64,000 bases of DNA from assembly GCF_006494715.1 (NCBI RefSeq), contig NZ_CP041151.1:3286001-3350000 (forward strand), read 5' to 3'. Positions 10,211 through 18,527 of the stretch are shown one piece after another. Source of the stretch: Shewanella sp. SNU WT4. Lineage in GTDB: Bacteria > Pseudomonadota > Gammaproteobacteria > Enterobacterales > Shewanellaceae. The position numbers were made by a program, and so were the translations under genes. The first letter of the stretch is position 1. Each line of letters begins with the position of its first letter. The notes below the pieces were generated by a model. That model was not told the DNA's origin and made no database searches. It saw only the letters and a list, made by a program, of their open reading frames with translations.

Positions 10211-11221
10211 ATGCAAGAGATCACGAGCTTAGGGCAATTTTTTAATGCGGCTAGCACTCAATATCAAGTTTACGATTTAGGTCGGCGCGTCCAACATATT
10301 GATGCCTTGGCATTTGACCAAATTGAACAGCAACACTGTCCTTACCCTTACCCTATCCAAGGCCATGCCCAATTTGCCATAGTGTTTTGGAATAGCTCGG
10401 CGCAGCATTATATCTGGTTTTTAAAAATTCCACTCGATGAACGCGGTTTATTAAGTGGCGCGGCAACCCAGCAGTTTTTGCACATGGTAGCAGAGGCGTT
10501 TGGCAGTAATCCCAATGCAGAGCTTAGCGAGCAGCAACAAGAGCGTTTAGCCAATCACCCTTTTAGCTTTAAACCCAGCCAGACTAAACAGGCCATTTTC
10601 AACGCATTAGTGCGCCAGCAACTCGCCATTGAAACATCAAGCCAATACCCATTGGCCGTGAGTTATTTAGCGCTTGAAATCCCTCTTGATGAATGGCCTA
10701 AGCTTGGCATGCAAGGCTTAGCGGATATCTGCGTGCGTCATCAAGACCCATACCATCAGCAGCTGATCCTTAACGGCTTGCAGCGGGCGCCGTTAGAAGT
10801 GAATATCGCGCTCTGTCAGTGCCTAGAACATTTATCACTTGATAACGCTTTATTGCAGGTGATCTGGAATAAGTTACAGGCCAATACCAATCAAGCGCAG
10901 TATTTCTTACAAGCCTTAGCCTCATCAGTGCCCTTAAGTAGTGAAGCTGTGGTGGCGTTAAATAGCCACCCCGGATTAAATCAAAGCTTACTCATTAGCA
11001 TTGCCGCCCGTAACTGGCGTATTTTGAAACAGGATCATCTTCTCAATATTTATCTAGAAGCCTTAGCCACTCAAGAACAACACTTTTTTAATCAGATTTT
11101 TGCTGATATTGTGGCCATTCCTGAGTTGCGTAGCGTATGCCTTGCTGCACTTAGAGATCCTAAACGCAGCGTAACTCTTTCTGCCGCTATTGGCGGACTA
11201 TTTCAGGCGACAACCTCATGA
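10211..11221 (+). CDS. DUF3549 family protein
   Basis: Conserved protein of unknown function, 336 residues. The N-terminal third (YQVYDLGRRVQHID, IVFWNSSAQHYIWFLKIPLD) fits the DUF3549 family as I remember it, which is found mainly in Shewanella, Vibrio and relatives. The C-terminal half is helical and repetitive, resembling an alpha-solenoid. No signal peptide is visible. Its stop overlaps the next gene by 4 bp, so the two are probably made together. It diverges from yqcC with a 110-bp shared promoter region. Confidence 0.75.
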   Translation: MQEITSLGQFFNAASTQYQVYDLGRRVQHIDALAFDQIEQQHCPYPYPIQGHAQFAIVFWNSSAQHYIWFLKIPLDERGLLSGAATQQFLHMVAEAFGSNPNAELSEQQQERLANHPFSFKPSQTKQAIFNALVRQQLAIETSSQYPLAVSYLALEIPLDEWPKLGMQGLADICVRHQDPYHQQLILNGLQRAPLEVNIALCQCLEHLSLDNALLQVIWNKLQANTNQAQYFLQALASSVPLSSEAVVALNSHPGLNQSLLISIAARNWRILKQDHLLNIYLEALATQEQHFFNQIFADIVAIPELRSVCLAALRDPKRSVTLSAAIGGLFQATTS

Positions 11222-11619
11222 TGACAGACGTATTATTAATGCTAGCGGTCGGCGTCATTGCCGCTTTCTTCTGGCAGTTACGCCAAATGGCGGAACAAGC
11301 AAAAGTATTTGCCGAGCAAGAATGTCACAAACAAAACGTGCAACTGTTAGCTTTTGCGCAAGAAACGGCTAAACCAAGCCTAGGTGGCCACAGTGGCATT
11401 TGTTGGAAGACTAAATACTTATTGGAATTTAGTACCGATGGCATAAATCAATATCAAGCCAGTGTTTGGATGCATGGTAAGCGGATCACTAAAATTCAGT
11501 GGCCAATTTTCCCAGAGCCTGAGTGGCATCAAGCGCCAACCGCCAAAGGTAGCATAGGTGGTGGCTGCGGTGGTGGCGGTAGCAGTAAAGGTAATTGCAG
11601 TTCAGGCAGTTGTCGTTAA
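11218..11619 (+). CDS. DUF3301 family membrane-anchored protein
   Basis: A 133-residue protein of unknown function. One N-terminal hydrophobic segment (LLMLAVGVIAAFFWQL) looks like a membrane anchor. Residues about 55-100 form a conserved domain containing WKTKYLLEF and WMHGKRITKIQWP. The tail is rich in Gly, Ser and Cys with at least three cysteines. It is translationally coupled to the DUF3549 gene by an ATGA overlap, suggesting the two act together. Family recognition is from memory. Confidence 0.72.
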   Translation: MMTDVLLMLAVGVIAAFFWQLRQMAEQAKVFAEQECHKQNVQLLAFAQETAKPSLGGHSGICWKTKYLLEFSTDGINQYQASVWMHGKRITKIQWPIFPEPEWHQAPTAKGSIGGGCGGGGSSKGNCSSGSCR

Positions 11620-11660
11620 CGACGTATTGGGCGGGCTTAACAAAGCGAGTACATAATCCA

Positions 11661-11692
11661 AAAACAAGAAGGGCGCGGCAAAAGCCGCGCCC
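11661..11692 (-). terminator. Terminator of csrB copy 1
   Basis: A 9-bp all-GC stem with a 4-nt loop, followed on the minus strand by a T-rich tract. There is no minus-strand protein gene upstream that would need it, which supports an RNA gene. Confidence 0.85.
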
Positions 11693-12081
11693 GGTACACC
11701 TTGTGATAGCCTATCCTGCTATATTGTGCTCCCTGCTCCATCCATGCGAACGTTGTGCTCCTGCATCATCCTTGGACTACTGTCTTTTTCCTTGTCTTTT
11801 CAGACGTATTCCCTTACTCCCGGCATTTCCTTTGGCGGGCCTGCTCTTTCCTGAGCGTGTCCAATCCCATCCTGGGTTTCTTTACTATTACATCCAGTAA
11901 TAGCTAGATCCTTATTGAGCTTCCTAGCGTACAGTCATCCTGACTGTTATCATCCTTGTCGGCGGCCTTGCCATAACATTTGTTAATCAGTGACATCACT
12001 GTCGCTACACCACCGATAAATCTGTCATTGCGAACCATTGATTAGCTATCCTGCTGATGAATGTTCCTCAATCTCTCGACA
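11661..12081 (-). ncRNA. csrB: CsrB-type sponge RNA, copy 1
   Basis: A minus-strand transcript of about 420 nt, inferred from sequence. It has about 20 GGA motifs, several as CAGGATG or AAGGATG, many placed between short complementary arms as in CsrB and CsrC. The 3' end is an intrinsic terminator (stem 11671-11679 with 11684-11692, then TTCTTGTTTT). A -10-like TAAAAT (12088-12093) suggests a start near 12081. Just before the terminator lies GCAGGGAGCAC, a segment shared with copy 2 and with E. coli CsrB. E. coli csrB occupies the same yqcC-syd interval. It would sequester CsrA. Confidence 0.88.
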
Positions 12082-12248
12082 ATTAAAATTTTAACTTAAA
12101 CCCACGATTTAAAAAGCGTGTTTTTAATATTTGTTTTATCAACAACAAAGCAAAAAAACAAAGAAAAGCTTAACAGGCTGATTTTAAACAATTAAATCTA
12201 GCCCATGCGCCTTTACTAACTAAAAGAAAGACATAAGTCTCACACGTT

Positions 12249-12266
12249 TGTAAGCAATATCCCACA
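12249..12266. promoter_or_regulatory. UvrY/GacA-type site upstream of csrB copy 1
   Basis: TGTAAG, six bases, then CCCACA. The left half matches the known UvrY/GacA consensus TGTAAG-N6-CTTACA fully and the right half in four of six bases. The centre is about 175 bp upstream of the inferred start, the long distance typical of csrB promoters. Confidence 0.65.
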
Positions 12267-12302
12267 AGATTGCGAGCAAGTTAAACTTTTGTTCATTTTT
12301 GG

Positions 12303-12332
12303 AAAATAAAAAAGGTGCATTTCTGCACCTTT
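12303..12332 (-). terminator. Terminator of csrB copy 2
   Basis: A 9-bp stem AAAGGTGCA / TGCACCTTT with a 4-nt loop, followed by a T-rich tract on the minus strand. It separates the two RNA genes and shows that each is an independent unit. Confidence 0.85.
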
Positions 12333-12795
12333 CTTATATTACTCTTTGTTAGCTTTCCCGCTAAATTGTGCTCCCTGCACCATCCTTGCGTATCTTTGGC
12401 ATCTAGCCATGTGTCCCTACTGTCCTTACTGTCCTTAAATTCCTTGTGTTGCCACTTTCATCCTTGAGCCTTCTTACATCCTGATAAGAAGCGCTAACCT
12501 AAGTTAGTATCCTTGGGCGTTCATTCCATAAACTGTCGCTTGCTGCTTAACGCATCCTGCAGGCTTCCTGGTCATCCTGAAAGTTTATTTTAGTTGCCCT
12601 ACAAGCATGAGACTATCCATTAGGTCTCAGTATGGGTATCCAGTCCCATTCCATGTCATTCAGAATTGCTAATTACTTCCAGTATCTATTTCATCCTGAA
12701 ATAGCATCCCTTTAAAACGTGACATCCATCACACCACAATTCATCTTTGGCAGGCCATCGCCACAAATAACTTTGAAGCCACCTTGCTTCAATAC
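12303..12795 (-). ncRNA. csrB: CsrB-type sponge RNA, copy 2
   Basis: A minus-strand transcript of about 490 nt by inference, upstream of copy 1 and in tandem with it. It has about 22 GGA motifs, including a textbook CAGGATG loop between CTATTT and AAATAG arms (12681-12702 region). Two further CAGGATG motifs lie near 12550-12580. The 3' end is an intrinsic terminator, stem 12311-12319 with 12324-12332, followed by TTTATTT. A -10-like TACACT lies at 12802-12807. The sequence between copies diverges strongly except near the 3' module, so this is an old duplication. Expected role: CsrA titration. Confidence 0.88.
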
Positions 12796-12951
12796 CTACA
12801 AAGTGTAATGAAAACACCACGATCGAGGCGGTCACAATTTAAGCAAACGGATATAAAGTTTAAACCTTATAAAAAAAACAATCTTAAACCTTTGTTTATA
12901 ATAAGCTTATTCTTATGCGCGAATATTGCAGTCGCTATTTGCTTACAGCAA

Positions 12952-12969
12952 TGTAAGATATCTCTTACA
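12952..12969. promoter_or_regulatory. UvrY/GacA binding palindrome upstream of csrB copy 2
   Basis: TGTAAG-ATATCT-CTTACA is a perfect 18-bp palindrome and an exact match to TGTAAG-N6-CTTACA. Its centre is about 165 bp upstream of the inferred start of copy 2. The BarA/UvrY system would activate transcription from here. Confidence 0.82.
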
Positions 12970-13006
12970 AAGTTACGGGCGTGATTGCCATCACGTTAAC
13001 TTTTGA

Positions 13007-13333
13007 TTATTTAAACGCTATTTTGCCAGTGGCAAGCTGCCAAAACATTAGCATGTCCCCAAGCAAACTATAAAAGGGATACTTAAATGTCGCAGGTCGA
13101 TTTTTCTCGAACAAAAAATGCCCCATCCAAGCGGGACCATAACCTAACAACAGCAGTAACCAAGCCAAGTGCCACTCTCCAGAAAAGATCATCACAAACA
13201 ATAGGATAATGACAGATAAACTGCCACAAAAGTGCAATTGACGGCAGCGTCCGTTTTGATGCTGCGACAAATAAAATGGATAGAACTCAGCAAAACTGGT
13301 AAATGAGCCTGATTCAGCTGTTGGTGTTGCCAT
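13007..13333 (-). CDS. Mpo1-like / DUF962 membrane protein
   Basis: A 108-residue protein beginning MATPTAESGSF. The conserved Mpo1/YGL010w-type core is visible: FAEFYPFYLSQHQN followed by hydrophobic helices and then GYGPAWMGHFLFEKNRPATF. Yeast Mpo1 is a dioxygenase in fatty-acid alpha-oxidation; bacterial function is not established. The open frame extends 12 codons further upstream, but the ATG at 13331-13333 with GGGGAG upstream is preferred. It overlaps the end of the GNAT gene by 20 bp, so the two are co-transcribed. Confidence 0.75.
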   Translation of the reverse strand: MATPTAESGSFTSFAEFYPFYLSQHQNGRCRQLHFCGSLSVIILLFVMIFSGEWHLAWLLLLLGYGPAWMGHFLFEKNRPATFKYPFYSLLGDMLMFWQLATGKIAFK

Positions 13334-13949
13334 AAAATAATAACTCCCCGCTGACATTACCAATATCAAGCGCTGTTAAATGGGTAAACTGGTATTGATG
13401 AAACAGTTCGACATGGTGCTGATTGGTAACAAACACTCCTATGCCTTGAATATCTGGCTGTTCGTCGCACCAATGGGTGATGGCATCTAAGAGCTTGCCA
13501 GCTAGCTGTTTGCCTTGCTCACTGGGCGCGAGCGCAATAAATTGCAAAATACCAGAATTTACACTCGGGAGATGATCGTGAATAACTTGGTCGCGGTGCA
13601 ACCATTTCTGGGTGGATTGCCAGCCCGTGCTTAACAACATTTTGAAGCGCCAATGCCAAAGCTTATGTTGGCCAACAGCGGTGGCGGCATTAACTACACA
13701 CACCACGCCAATAAGGCGCTCTTGGTCAAACAAACCGACTAAGGTTTGCTCTTGTTGCCATAACTCAGATAACTCTTCGCGGATGGCACCGCGCAGCTTT
13801 TGTTCGTAGAGGTGATCGTTGCCGCAATAAAGTGCATCCCGAAACACAGGATCATCATGGTAAGCGTTATAAATTATCGATGCGGCTATGCGCAAATCAT
13901 CGGCGGTAAGAAACATAACACGGTATTGATGTTGATATTCTTGTTCCAT
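13314..13949 (-). CDS. GNAT family N-acetyltransferase
   Basis: Acetyl-CoA-dependent acyltransferase fold; substrate unknown. The 211-residue product shows the GNAT motif A region FIALAPSEQGKQLAGKLLDAI near residue 130 and a downstream GIGVFVTNQHHVELFHQYQF block typical of motif B. The chosen ATG (13947-13949) has GAGGAGG five to six bases upstream; a longer frame to 13982 lacks such a site. It is the upstream gene of a two-gene minus-strand unit with the Mpo1-like gene. Confidence 0.82.
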   Translation of the reverse strand: MEQEYQHQYRVMFLTADDLRIAASIIYNAYHDDPVFRDALYCGNDHLYEQKLRGAIREELSELWQQEQTLVGLFDQERLIGVVCVVNAATAVGQHKLWHWRFKMLLSTGWQSTQKWLHRDQVIHDHLPSVNSGILQFIALAPSEQGKQLAGKLLDAITHWCDEQPDIQGIGVFVTNQHHVELFHQYQFTHLTALDIGNVSGELLFYGNTNS

Positions 13950-14096
13950 TTGGACCTCCTCGCTTTTCAAATACTCTAGCAAGGATCTCTTTGGTTGTTA
14001 ATAAAATGTTTCACTCGTTATTGAGCGCTATGACTTCCACTTGAATGCCTTAATTCTGCTACCCTCTATGAGTTAATTTTAATTGTTGAGGCTCCT

Positions 14097-14327
14097 ATGG
14101 ATACAACCATTCCAAGCTTAGGGCATTTATTTGAGCAGCTAGGTCTTGAGTCCAGTGAACTGGCGATTGAAACCTTTATTGGCAAGCACGCTTTGGCTCA
14201 GGGGGAGTACATCTATGAAGCCCATTTTTGGACGCCATCACAACAAAGTTTTTTAGCCGAAGCTATTAGCTCAGATGGCCACTGGAGTGAACTGGTCGAT
14301 CAACTGGCGAATTTACTCCAAGGCTAA
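14097..14327 (+). CDS. DUF2789 family protein
   Basis: A 76-residue soluble protein of unknown function. The start MDTTIPSLGHLFEQLGL and the segment AIETFIGKHAL fit the small DUF2789 family by memory. No membrane segment or metal motif is seen. TTGAGG lies 6-11 bases before the ATG. It stands alone between the divergent GNAT gene and the next plus-strand pair. Confidence 0.72.
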   Translation: MDTTIPSLGHLFEQLGLESSELAIETFIGKHALAQGEYIYEAHFWTPSQQSFLAEAISSDGHWSELVDQLANLLQG

Positions 14328-14456
14328 CTCGCGCTAACTCATAAAGTAAGCCTAATACCTAGTCAGCCAATACTTTGTGATAGTTTCTAACGGCTATACC
14401 AAAGCCGCGCAATGCAATAAACTGCTAGGCATTATATTTTTATCTCTCAATTCCTT

Positions 14457-14780
14457 ATGAGCCCACTCGAACAAGTGATCAATCAAGCCTGCTTACTGCA
14501 TCAAGCAGGCAAGACCCCAAGTTTAGCCTTATTAAAAGCTAAGATAAAAATGCCCATGCCAGTATTAGTTAAAGGCTTACAGGCATTTAAACAATTAGCG
14601 AGTGATGAGATAACGAGCCGTGCGCAAATACCGAGTGCGCCGCAAATCAACCCTATTGAAGCGGCGCCGACTCAGTCACTTGAGCTACAAATAGCAGAGT
14701 TACAGCAGCAGCAACTAGCAATGACGACCATGATAGAACAACTAACACAACGTATTACTGAGCTGGAGCAGCGCGCCTAA
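14457..14780 (+). CDS. Hypothetical protein with C-terminal coiled coil
   Basis: A 107-residue protein I do not recognise by name. The N-terminal 50 residues (LEQVINQACLLHQAGKTPSLALLKAKI) look like a small helical domain, possibly winged-helix-like. The last 35 residues form a heptad-rich helix ending ITELEQRA, probably a coiled coil for self-association. Its TAA stop overlaps the ATG of the zinc-ribbon gene by one base, so translation is coupled. A nucleic-acid-related role is only inferred from that partner. Confidence 0.65.
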   Translation: MSPLEQVINQACLLHQAGKTPSLALLKAKIKMPMPVLVKGLQAFKQLASDEITSRAQIPSAPQINPIEAAPTQSLELQIAELQQQQLAMTTMIEQLTQRITELEQRA

Positions 14781-15553
14781 TGTTTGTCGTAGAGTTAAGA
14801 TTTGAATGTTTTGCTGACACTAGCTTTACCGCGGTTGAGCAAGCCATTAATGGTTTATTAGAAGCCTACCGTGCCAACGGCCAAGTGTTAGGGCGCGAGT
14901 TTGCCATCGCCTTTAATGACGGTGAGTTTAAAGTGAGATTGCTGCTGCCAGAGGAAGACAGCTTGCATTACAGCTTCAATAGCCCATGGGTAAAGCAAGC
15001 GTTAAGCCACTTAACTGAGGCAAAAATACTCGCGCCGAGAACCAAGCTAATAGGCCAAGACATAAATTCAGAAGAAACCAGCACAGACACGCCAAGCTGG
15101 CAGTTACTCTATACCAGTTATGTACACATGTGCTCACCACTTCGCAGTGGCGATGACCTGCGCCCTATTCCTTTGTACCGAATCCCAGCCACCTTTAATG
15201 GCGATCATAAACGCATGATCCGCTGGCAAACCGAATGGCAAGCTTGTGATGAGTTACAAATGGCGGCAGCAACCGCCGCTGAATTTGCAGCCTTAAAAGA
15301 AATAACTACTGTGGATAGTGACTTATTTCGCCGAGGATGGGATTTACGTGGTCGCGTTGAATTTTTAACTAAAATCCCCACTTACTATTATGTGTACCGA
15401 GTAGGCGGCAGTGATAAACAATCTGAGCGTGAGCGTCCCTGCCCTCGCTGTGGTAATCCTGATTGGGCGTTATCTGAACCCTTATTAGATATGTTTCACT
15501 TTCGCTGCGATGATTGCCGCATAGTGTCTAACTTATCTTGGGATCATCAGTAA
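14780..15553 (+). CDS. DUF2310 zinc-ribbon protein, possibly nucleic-acid binding
   Basis: A 257-residue cytoplasmic protein of unknown role. The C-terminus holds a clear zinc ribbon, CPRCGN (near residue 221) and CDDC (near residue 244). The rest fits the DUF2310 family as remembered, with YTSYVHMCSPLRSGDDLRPIPLYRIP and RRGWDLRGRVEFLTKIPTYYYVYRVGG as conserved blocks. It is coupled to the preceding coiled-coil gene. It ends against the converging syd gene with 26 bp between stops. Confidence 0.78.
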   Translation: MFVVELRFECFADTSFTAVEQAINGLLEAYRANGQVLGREFAIAFNDGEFKVRLLLPEEDSLHYSFNSPWVKQALSHLTEAKILAPRTKLIGQDINSEETSTDTPSWQLLYTSYVHMCSPLRSGDDLRPIPLYRIPATFNGDHKRMIRWQTEWQACDELQMAAATAAEFAALKEITTVDSDLFRRGWDLRGRVEFLTKIPTYYYVYRVGGSDKQSERERPCPRCGNPDWALSEPLLDMFHFRCDDCRIVSNLSWDHQ

Positions 15554-15579
15554 CTTCAAACCCTAGCCATTCATGGAAA

Positions 15580-16236
15580 TTAATGCTTACCCGTCAAATT
15601 GTGCCACATCACTTTTAAGCGGTTAATCATGCCAGGATGGCTAAGTTCTGGCATTTCTTCATGAACTGGCGCCACCGGCAGCATTACGCGCGGGGTTAAC
15701 AGAGTTAAATACTCAGCCAAGCTTGAGGCTAACTTTTGCTCTTGCTCATGGCCAGGCACTTCAGTCCATACGCTACCATCTTGATTATTAACGGTAATCA
15801 TATGATCGCCATCGGCTAACAAGCCAATAAACCATGTCAGCGGCTGCTTGAGCTTTTGCTTCATCATGATATGGCCAATCAGATTTTTTTGCAGAGCCTC
15901 TAAGTCGTCGCCACTCCAAGTCTGCAATAACTCGCCGGCGCCTTGCTCGCTATGAAAATACAAGGTGCCCGCATAAAAACTGCCGTAAAAATTGGCGATA
16001 TCTGGCCAAAAACTAATGTCTAAAGCTAATTCAATATTTTTAAAGCTGGCTTGTGGCTCTTGCGCTTGCCACTGCCAATGCACCCGAGAATCATTACTCG
16101 GTAAGGGTTCAATCATGCAAGGTGATGGCATATCCATGGGATAGCACTGAGGTAATTCCCCCATTTGCTCTTGGTAACTGTGGGTGTATCTCTTTAAAAA
16201 ATCGTGTAATTGACTATGACAGGACACTGAAGTCAT
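15580..16236 (-). CDS. syd: SecY-interacting protein Syd
   Basis: Peripheral inner-membrane-associated protein that binds SecY and monitors or destabilises abnormal SecYEG complexes. The 218 residues include the characteristic SFWPDIANFYGSFYAGTLYF block near residue 75 and WFIGLLADGDHMITVNNQDG near residue 135. No signal peptide is present. It is divergent from queF with 49 bp between starts, the same pair as in E. coli. Confidence 0.95.
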   Translation of the reverse strand: MTSVSCHSQLHDFLKRYTHSYQEQMGELPQCYPMDMPSPCMIEPLPSNDSRVHWQWQAQEPQASFKNIELALDISFWPDIANFYGSFYAGTLYFHSEQGAGELLQTWSGDDLEALQKNLIGHIMMKQKLKQPLTWFIGLLADGDHMITVNNQDGSVWTEVPGHEQEQKLASSLAEYLTLLTPRVMLPVAPVHEEMPELSHPGMINRLKVMWHNLTGKH

Positions 16237-16285
16237 TCCTAATTTGCAGTATACTTTAGCGATATTTTGACACGGATACCTGTTA

Positions 16286-17143
16286 ATGACACGACATAAC
16301 GACCCATATCATGGCGCAAAGGAACTCGCCGGATTAACTTTAGGTCAAGCGACCACCTATAAAGACCAATATGCGCCAGAGTTATTGCAAGGCGTGCCAA
16401 GAGCCCTTAATCGTCAAGCCATTGGCTTAACAGCAGAATTACCTTTTACTGGGGTAGATATCTGGACGGGTTATGAACTTTCTTGGCTTAATGCTAAAGG
16501 TAAGCCTATGGTTGCTATCGCCGAGTTTGTCCTGCCTGTTGATAGCCCTAATTTAGTCGAATCTAAGTCGTTTAAACTCTACCTTAATAGCCTAAATCAA
16601 ACTAAGTTTGCCTCGGTTGATGACCTGCAACAAACATTAATCAAAGATTTAAGTGGATGCGCTGGTAAACCTGTAAAAGTTTCTATCATTGAGCCTAAGC
16701 ACTTTAATCATCAGCGGGTGGTTGAATTACCTGGCCACTGCATAGATGAACTTGATATTGAAGTCTCAGATTACAGTTTTAATCCTGACTACCTCAGTGA
16801 TAGCACAGATAAAAAGCAAGTAGTGGCAGAGACTCTGACCTCTAATCTGTTGAAATCTAACTGCTTAATTACTTCTCAACCCGATTGGGGCAGCGTGATG
16901 GTGCGCTATCAAGGACCTAAGATTGATAGAGAGAAATTATTACGCTATTTAATTTCTTTCCGCCAACACAATGAGTTCCATGAGCAATGTGTCGAGCGCA
17001 TTTTTATGGACTTAAAACAGTTTTGCCATTGCACTAAGTTAACTGTCTATGCGCGCTATACCCGCCGCGGTGGTTTAGACATTAATCCATACCGCAGTGA
17101 TTTTGAGCATGTCTTAGACAATCATCGCTTGGCGCGGCAATAG
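16286..17143 (+). CDS. queF: NADPH-dependent 7-cyano-7-deazaguanine reductase
   Basis: Reduces preQ0 to preQ1 in queuosine synthesis. The 285-residue length identifies the two-domain bacterial form. The QueF motif ESKSFKLYLNSL lies near residue 92. The catalytic Cys is in LLKSNCLITSQPDWG near residue 192, and FHEQCVERIF holds the substrate-binding His and Glu. A terminator follows at 17195. Confidence 0.96.
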   Translation: MTRHNDPYHGAKELAGLTLGQATTYKDQYAPELLQGVPRALNRQAIGLTAELPFTGVDIWTGYELSWLNAKGKPMVAIAEFVLPVDSPNLVESKSFKLYLNSLNQTKFASVDDLQQTLIKDLSGCAGKPVKVSIIEPKHFNHQRVVELPGHCIDELDIEVSDYSFNPDYLSDSTDKKQVVAETLTSNLLKSNCLITSQPDWGSVMVRYQGPKIDREKLLRYLISFRQHNEFHEQCVERIFMDLKQFCHCTKLTVYARYTRRGGLDINPYRSDFEHVLDNHRLARQ

Positions 17144-17194
17144 AGCCATTTTTGATCGTATCAAACGATTAATGCATTAACGCCAACAGACACC

Positions 17195-17230
17195 AGAGCC
17201 AATGCAACTAATGCTTGGCTCTTTTTATAT
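17195..17230 (+). terminator. Intrinsic terminator after queF
   Basis: An 8-bp stem AGAGCCAA / TTGGCTCT (17195-17202 with 17215-17222) is followed by TTTTTAT on the plus strand. Confidence 0.8.
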
Positions 17231-17353
17231 CTATACTGTCCTCCCACTATCTCAACTCGATGTAGATCATCTTATTGAAAACTATCGCGCTTAGTACTAG
17301 TCAGCGCCGATGCATTTCATTAGGCTGTGACTAATAACACTGAGGAGTATGAG

Positions 17354-18097
17354 ATGTTTAAAAAATTACTGGCATCCATTGGTATAGGCTCGGCCAAGGT
17401 CGATACCTTATTGCATACCGAGCATTTGTATCCAGGACAAGAATTCAGCGGTGAAATTTTAGTAATAGGCGGAGATGTTGCCCAAGAAATTTCAGGCCTA
17501 GATCTCGCCTTAATGACTAAGGTGAAAGTAGAAGGTGAAAATGGCGACCATTTTACCAATCATATGCTGCAAAATTGGCATATTAGCGACAAATTCACTA
17601 TTGCGCCGAAGGAGCAGCGCCGCATCCCCTTTAAAGCGACTCTGCATCCAGAAACCCCACTGACGCAACTTGATACGCGCGTTAATCAGTCGCAAGTGTG
17701 GTTAGCTACCGGCCTTAATATTGATATGGCGATTGATGCCAGTGACAAAGACCCTCTGTATATCTACCCCAATGAAGTCGCCACCGCCTTTATGCAAGCC
17801 ATGAATAATGCCGGCTATCAGTTATTTAAAGCAGACGTTGAGAAAGGTTACTTAAATACGCGCGAATTTCGCTCAGCTTCTGGCTGCTATCAAGAACTTG
17901 AATATCGGCCGCTGCGCACTAGCTTATTTGGCGTGAAAGAAGTCGAGCTATCCTTTGTGCCAGCGCACAACGTCACTCATGTGTTAATTGAGCTCGATCG
18001 AGCCTTTAAAGGGGATGGCTTTCGCAGCCTGAGCATTAATCACGATGCTGCCAGTATTGCCAACATAGCCCAGCGTTTACAGCCATTACTGAGCTAA
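17354..18097 (+). CDS. SpoOM-like (arrestin-fold) protein
   Basis: A 247-residue protein of the Spo0M family, which has an arrestin-like beta sandwich. In Bacillus it affects sporulation; its role in non-sporulating bacteria is unknown. Family-typical features are the start MFKKLLASIGIGSAKVDTLL, the YPGQEFSGEILVIGGD segment and the central IPFKATLHPETPLT. The frame is open nine codons further, but the ATG at 17354 has GAGGAG six bases upstream. It is monocistronic, between terminators at 17195 and 18155. Confidence 0.85.
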   Translation: MFKKLLASIGIGSAKVDTLLHTEHLYPGQEFSGEILVIGGDVAQEISGLDLALMTKVKVEGENGDHFTNHMLQNWHISDKFTIAPKEQRRIPFKATLHPETPLTQLDTRVNQSQVWLATGLNIDMAIDASDKDPLYIYPNEVATAFMQAMNNAGYQLFKADVEKGYLNTREFRSASGCYQELEYRPLRTSLFGVKEVELSFVPAHNVTHVLIELDRAFKGDGFRSLSINHDAASIANIAQRLQPLLS

Positions 18098-18154
18098 CAA
18101 ATCTTTACGCTAAATGGCGCGAGTATAGGGCTAATAACGTAAATCTGCCCATAA

Positions 18155-18182
18155 AAAACGGGTCCATGGGGACCCGTTATTA
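18155..18182. terminator. Bidirectional terminator between spo0M and yjdM genes
   Basis: A 9-bp stem (18158-18166 with 18170-18178 region) around CATG. A T-rich tract follows on the minus strand and TATTATT follows on the plus strand, so it can end both converging genes. Confidence 0.75.
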
Positions 18183-18185
18183 TTG

Positions 18186-18527
18186 TTAAACTTTCTTAAC
18201 AAATTCTGACTTTAACTTCATGGCACCAAAGCCATCAATCTTACAGTCGATATCGTGATCGCTATCCACTAAACGGATATTCTTCACTTTAGTACCCACT
18301 TTAACGACTAAAGATGAACCTTTAAGTTTCAGGTCTTTGATCACAGTCACTGTGTCGCCATCTTGCAAGATAGCACCGTTAGCATCCTTGTATACTTTTT
18401 CAGTCTCAGTCGCCTCAGTTTCAGCGCCTTCAACCCATTCATGGGCACATTCTGGGCAAGCGAACAGGCTACCATCAAAATAGGTGTATTCAGAGTTGCA
18501 CTTAGGGCAATTTGGCATAGCAGACAT
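18186..18527 (-). CDS. yjdM: YjdM/PhnA family zinc-ribbon protein
   Basis: A 113-residue protein with an N-terminal zinc ribbon, CPKCNSEY...CPECAHEW, then a small beta domain ([41 protein letters not shown]). Despite the old name PhnA, a phosphonate role is not supported. The ORF extends 42 codons upstream, but homology and a GAGG site eight bases before the ATG at 18525-18527 set the start. Confidence 0.9.
   Translation of the reverse strand: MSAMPNCPKCNSEYTYFDGSLFACPECAHEWVEGAETEATETEKVYKDANGAILQDGDTVTVIKDLKLKGSSLVVKVGTKVKNIRLVDSDHDIDCKIDGFGAMKLKSEFVKKV

Noticed and set aside
11595..11900. Plus-strand frame of 101 codons after the DUF3301 gene
   Set aside because: It runs antisense through the csrB copy 1 terminator and GGA repeats; no homology or start signal.
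12784..12984. 66-codon plus-strand frame with a hydrophobic segment
   Set aside because: It covers the promoter and UvrY palindrome of csrB copy 2, has no ribosome site, and its composition follows the A/T-rich regulatory DNA.
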